Source of the DNA: CAWATZ01 sp963784995
GTDB lineage: Bacteria > Planctomycetota > Planctomycetia > Gemmatales > Gemmataceae
Direction: 5' to 3'
NCBI GenBank assembly: GCA_963784995.1
Contig: CAWATZ010000006.1
Coordinates: 992,001-1,056,000 of the forward strand
DNA length: 64,000 nucleotides
In this document: piece after piece, positions 60,977 to 64,000 of the stretch
Position numbering within the stretch: the first letter of the stretch is position 1
Layout: every line of letters starts with the position of its first letter
Program-made: the position numbers and the translations under genes
Notes under the pieces: model-generated
What the model was told of the DNA's origin: nothing
Databases searched by the model: none
Seen by the model: only the letters and a program-made list of their open reading frames with translations

Positions 60977-61821
60977 GTCCGGGCCGTCCCTTCCTGAGTG
61001 GGAGCCTCACCCGCGACCAGGGCCAATGGACGCAGCGGCGAGCCTGTGGCCCCCTGGAACTTGAGGGGCGCAGCGATGAAGAGGAACTCCCAGCGGCGGT
61101 CGCGAGCCAGTTCGTCGAGGTTGAGGTTCTCGATGATGTAAACGCCCTTCTGGGGCAGCAGGTAGACGTGAGCGAAGAGGGTAGCGCCGGTTTCCGGGTC
61201 GCGCTCGTCGGGGGCGTCCCAGGCCATGTTGTCCGCGCCCACGGCGACGACGCCGTGTTCCGCCGCCCACAGCGTCCCCGACTTGCCGACGCCGGCCGCC
61301 CGCAGGTAGGTCACTTCGTCGTGCCAGAGGCTGGCGTACCCGGTCCGCACCAGCAGCACGTCCCCTTGCTGGAGCTGAACTCCCTGGGCCGCGGCACAAC
61401 CGGCGAGGTCGGCGGCGCTGATCGAGTACCCGGCCGGCAGCAGCGGCTGTCCCTTCCAGCCGGCCACGTCGAGCAGCACGCCCCGGCACACCAGCGGCGG
61501 CACCGTCTCGACGCCGAGGCGCGTGAAGCCGGTGGGCGTCTCGGCGCTGTCAGTCGGGATGCCGCCGAAGAGCCGCAATTCGTTGGCTTGATGGCAGAGC
61601 GCATCCAGGTGCGTGCCCGAATGCTCCATCAGGGTCAGCACCCCGGAGGCACCGGAGCGGGGACCGTGGCATTGCGGCTGATAGGTGTCACGGTGCCGGC
61701 GGTGCAGGGCATAGAAGTAACCGGGCAGGTGCGTCGGGTGGATGGGCATGCCGGCGAAGCGCGGTTGCTCCAGGTCGTAGACGCGCGCCGACCGTAACGC
61801 TTCCAGCCAGGAGAGGGGCAT
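60973..61821 (-). CDS. Cyclase family protein (kynurenine formamidase-like)
   Basis: This 282-residue protein has the metal motif in LTLMEHSGTHLDALCHQANE (HxGTHxD), LLVRTGYASLWHDEVTYLRA, EHGVVAVGADNMAWDAPDER and KGVYIIENLNLDELA. The family are metal-dependent hydrolases of amides or lactones. The substrate is not clear. It forms a two-gene operon with the dehydrogenase. Confidence 0.88.
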   Translation of the reverse strand: MPLSWLEALRSARVYDLEQPRFAGMPIHPTHLPGYFYALHRRHRDTYQPQCHGPRSGASGVLTLMEHSGTHLDALCHQANELRLFGGIPTDSAETPTGFTRLGVETVPPLVCRGVLLDVAGWKGQPLLPAGYSISAADLAGCAAAQGVQLQQGDVLLVRTGYASLWHDEVTYLRAAGVGKSGTLWAAEHGVVAVGADNMAWDAPDERDPETGATLFAHVYLLPQKGVYIIENLNLDELARDRRWEFLFIAAPLKFQGATGSPLRPLALVAGEAPTQEGTART

Positions 61822-61841
61822 GGTGGGTTGCTCCGGGATCT

Positions 61842-61911
61842 TCAGGAGTCAGGGGTCAGGAGTCAGGGGTCAGGAAAACTGTTGTCCTGACTCCTGACCC
61901 CTGACTCCTGA
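61842..61911. repeat. Inverted repeat of GTCAGGA units
   Basis: Direct units (TCAGGAGTCAGGGG repeated) on the left face TCCTGACTCCTGACCCCTGA on the right around a short centre. It fills the gap between the cyclase and enolase-like genes and resembles the repeat hairpins at 18831 and 21235 in design. Confidence 0.85.
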
Positions 61912-61921
61912 TGGTTGTACG

Positions 61922-63307
61922 TCACGGCTTGACGATCGTGCCATCCCGTTTCCGCACGTTCCCCCAGCGCAGGTCGAACGGCGGATCGTCGCTGATCGGG
62001 AACTTCGCCGCCAGCTTCTCGTCCAGGTCCACCCCCAGCCCCGGCTTCTCGCTGACGTGGAAATACCCCTCGCGGATCTGCGGACAGCCGGGGAAGACAT
62101 CCTGTTCCGCCTGGGTGAAGACCCGGCCTTCCTGGATGCCGAAGTTGTGGCAGGCCAGGCCCAGGTGGACGTTGGCCGCATGACCGACCGGAGACACGTC
62201 GCCCGGCCCATGCCACGCCGTCCGCACGGCGAACGCTTCACACAGGGCCGCCACCTTCCGTGCCGGCGAGAGGCCGCCAATCTGCGACAGGTGAATCCGA
62301 ATGAAGTCGATCAGCCGTTCGCTGACCAGCGGCAGCCATTCGTTGGGGTTGTTGAACAGCTCGCCCATCGCCAGCGGCGTGCTGCACTGCTGCCGGAGGT
62401 TGCGGAAATAGCTGACGTCCTCGGGACTGAACGGGTCCTCGACAAAGAAGAGCCGGAATTGCTCCAGGTCCTTGCACAGTTTCATCGCCAGGATGGGTGG
62501 GACGCGCTCATGGACGTCGTGCAGCAATTCGACCTCGTCGCCGACGTTCTTGCGCAAATGCTCGAACAGCTTCGGGACCTGGCGGCAATACGGCCCCGGC
62601 TCCCAGACGGAGGTACGCTGGTTCTCGGGCGTGCGGACGTCGCCGGGTTGCGGACCTGCTCCGTAGGTGGCGAATCCGGTGATGCCAACCTGCGCCCGGA
62701 CGTGCCGGTAGCCCTTCTCCATTGCGCTGCGGACTGCCTTCTCGACGTCTGGGATGGTGGCGCCGCTGGCGTGGTAATAGGTATCCACGGCCTTGCGGCA
62801 CTTGCCACCCAGCAACTGATAGACCGGCATGCCGCAGCGCTTGCCGAGGATGTCCCACAGCGCCATGTCCACGCCGCTGATGGCGTTGTACAGCACCGGA
62901 CCGTTGCGCCAGTAGGAGCTGACAAAGCTCGCTTGCCAGATGTCCTCGATGTTGCTGGGATCCTTGCCGATCAGGAACGGCCGGAGGTACTTGTCCACGG
63001 CCGTCTCGACCACGCGGGCCCGCTGGGTGAAGGTGGCACAGCCCAGCCCGTACAGGCCCGGCTCGCTGGTGGTGACCTTGACCACGACCAGGCGGATCCG
63101 GGCCGGCGCGGTCAGGATGGCCTTCACGTCGGTGATCTTGAGCGGTCCCAGTTTTTTCTCGGCCGGGGCTTTCGCAGCACGGGCAGCGCTTGGCGGCGGA
63201 GGGTCCGCGGCCGGGGAAGCACCACCCTGGTCACGGGTGAGCAGCCAGGGAATGCCGACGGCCCCGGCACCCAGGGCGGTCAGCTTGAGAACGTCACGGC
63301 GACGCAT
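61922..63307 (-). CDS. Tat-exported enolase-superfamily protein (mannonate dehydratase-like)
   Basis: This 461-residue protein has a twin-arginine signal (MRRRDVLKLTALGAGAVGIP). The enolase C-terminal barrel follows: GVDMALWDILGKRCGMPVYQ, ELLHDVHERVPPILAMKLCK, FFVEDPFSPEDVSYFRNLRQ, PLAMGELFNNPNEW and FIRIHLSQIGGLSPARKVAA. A late His is in TAWHGPGDVSPVGHAANVHL. These resemble ManD/RspA-type sugar acid dehydratases. It is unusual in being exported, as in several planctomycete paralogs. Confidence 0.88.
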   Translation of the reverse strand: MRRRDVLKLTALGAGAVGIPWLLTRDQGGASPAADPPPPSAARAAKAPAEKKLGPLKITDVKAILTAPARIRLVVVKVTTSEPGLYGLGCATFTQRARVVETAVDKYLRPFLIGKDPSNIEDIWQASFVSSYWRNGPVLYNAISGVDMALWDILGKRCGMPVYQLLGGKCRKAVDTYYHASGATIPDVEKAVRSAMEKGYRHVRAQVGITGFATYGAGPQPGDVRTPENQRTSVWEPGPYCRQVPKLFEHLRKNVGDEVELLHDVHERVPPILAMKLCKDLEQFRLFFVEDPFSPEDVSYFRNLRQQCSTPLAMGELFNNPNEWLPLVSERLIDFIRIHLSQIGGLSPARKVAALCEAFAVRTAWHGPGDVSPVGHAANVHLGLACHNFGIQEGRVFTQAEQDVFPGCPQIREGYFHVSEKPGLGVDLDEKLAAKFPISDDPPFDLRWGNVRKRDGTIVKP

Positions 63308-63334
63308 GGGGAGAGTCTCCTTGCTTGTATTCTC

Positions 63335-63359
63335 CCCTCTCCCCTTGTGGGAGAGGGGT
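63335..63359. repeat. CCCCTCTCCC/GGGAGAGGGG hairpin
   Basis: It is a short palindrome between the acs end and the enolase-like gene, in a GGGGTTGGGGGTG context like the element at 35513. Confidence 0.6.
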
Positions 63360-63382
63360 TGGGGGTGAAGGGAAACGAGGCG

Positions 63383-64000
63383 TCATCCCTCCTCTTCCTC
63401 GCGCAGCTTGGCCAGCACGCTGTAATCCTCCAGCGTGGTCGTATCCTGACTGGTGGTCCGGCCCGCGGCAACGTCGCGCAGCAGTCGCCGCATGATCTTG
63501 CCCGAGCGGGTCTTGGGGAGCGAATCCGTGAAGCGAATCTGGTCCGGCCGGGCCAGCGACCCGATTTCCCTGGCGACGTGCTCGCGCAGCTCCTTCTTCA
63601 GTTCCTCGGTTGCCGGCACGCCGGCGATCAGGGTCACGAAACAGGCGATACCCTCGCCCTTCAGTTCGTCCGGCATGCCGACCACGGCCGCCTCGGCGAC
63701 CTTGGGATGATGCACCAGGGCGCTCTCGATCTCCATCGTGCTGAGGCGATGGCCGGCCACGTTCAGCACGTCATCGACCCGCCCCATGATCCAGATGCAC
63801 CCGTCCTCGTCCTGGCGTGCTCCGTCCGCGGTGAAATAGCAGTGCGGCACCTGGGTCCAGTATTGCTGGCGATAGCGCTCATCGTCGCCGAAGATGGTCC
63901 GCAGCATGCTCGGCCAGGGCCGGCGCACCACGAGCAGACCGCCCGTGTTGACCGGCACCGGGTGGCCCTGTCTGTCCACGACCTCGGCGATGATGCCAGG
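63383..64000 (-). CDS. acs: Acetyl-CoA synthetase, C-terminal part (5' end off the window)
   Basis: The frame is open to the right edge (PGIIAEVVDRQGHPVPVNTG). It shows YRQQYWTQVPHCYFTADGAR, IWIMGRVDDVLNVAGHRLST, MEIESALVHHPKVAEAAVVG and PKTRSGKIMRRLLRDVAAG, with the catalytic and acetylation-site Lys of the A10 motif. The protein adenylates acetate and forms acetyl-CoA. About 205 C-terminal residues are seen. Confidence 0.96.
   Translation of the reverse strand, partial: PGIIAEVVDRQGHPVPVNTGGLLVVRRPWPSMLRTIFGDDERYRQQYWTQVPHCYFTADGARQDEDGCIWIMGRVDDVLNVAGHRLSTMEIESALVHHPKVAEAAVVGMPDELKGEGIACFVTLIAGVPATEELKKELREHVAREIGSLARPDQIRFTDSLPKTRSGKIMRRLLRDVAAGRTTSQDTTTLEDYSVLAKLREEEEG

Overview
The window looks like a chromosomal segment of a planctomycete of the Gemmataceae type. 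The evidence is high-GC coding sequence, a planctomycete-style ECF sigma factor, Tat-signal enolase-like and sialidase-like proteins, TMTC-like TPR membrane proteins, and many palindromic intergenic repeats. No rRNA or complete tRNA gene is present.

Layout. Positions 1-12.5 kb form an accessory island. It holds a hybrid sensor kinase running off the left edge, small stress-type proteins (SpoIIAA-like, RRM, TspO, GIY-YIG), two decayed cupins, a sialidase, a low-GC YdeI-like gene and a broken phosphatase. It ends at a tRNA 3'-end fragment beside a degraded integrase tail. Its most striking gene is an ArsM-like methyltransferase (6967-7731) whose reading frame crosses an in-frame UGA at a catalytic-cysteine position. 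A hairpin with a GGUC apical loop follows the UGA, so this is a probable selenoprotein. Positions 12.7-17 kb carry a partial Complex I operon in the order nuoI, DUF2203, nuoA, nuoB, nuoC, nuoD. Positions 17.3-22.2 kb hold an FHA coiled-coil protein, a CDGSH protein, a lipoprotein, a DUF2752 protein, an acyltransferase and dapF.

Positions 22.3-34.7 kb are a Tad/Flp pilus operon on the minus strand: pilin, TadE, CpaB, TadG, TadZ, TadA, TadB, TadC, then DUF192, TPR and RHH genes. The matching secretin, a Gly-rich protein and a TadD-like lipoprotein are on the plus strand at 42.4-46.6 kb. Between them lie a TPR membrane protein, a glycosyltransferase, a UDP-galactopyranose-mutase-like flavoprotein, and a zinc-sensor (SmtB-like) plus His-rich protein pair. 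guaA, proC and a Gfo/Idh dehydrogenase follow.

Positions 50.4-57.6 kb are a previously unannounced integron-like cassette array. A series of short minus-strand genes of mostly unknown function each end in or next to an attC-like site, with complementary 7-base boxes and imperfect arms with extrahelical bases. A remnant of an integron integrase with the IntI-specific LPDALERKYP segment lies on the opposite strand. To the right are a deleted rhaA, rph, a SPOR-like protein, a D-2-hydroxyacid dehydrogenase with a cyclase, an enolase-superfamily protein, and the C-terminus of acs at the right edge.

About ten otherwise well-conserved genes carry one single-base frameshift. This points to uncorrected indels in the sequence at least as much as to true decay, and should be kept in mind wherever an entry is called broken.
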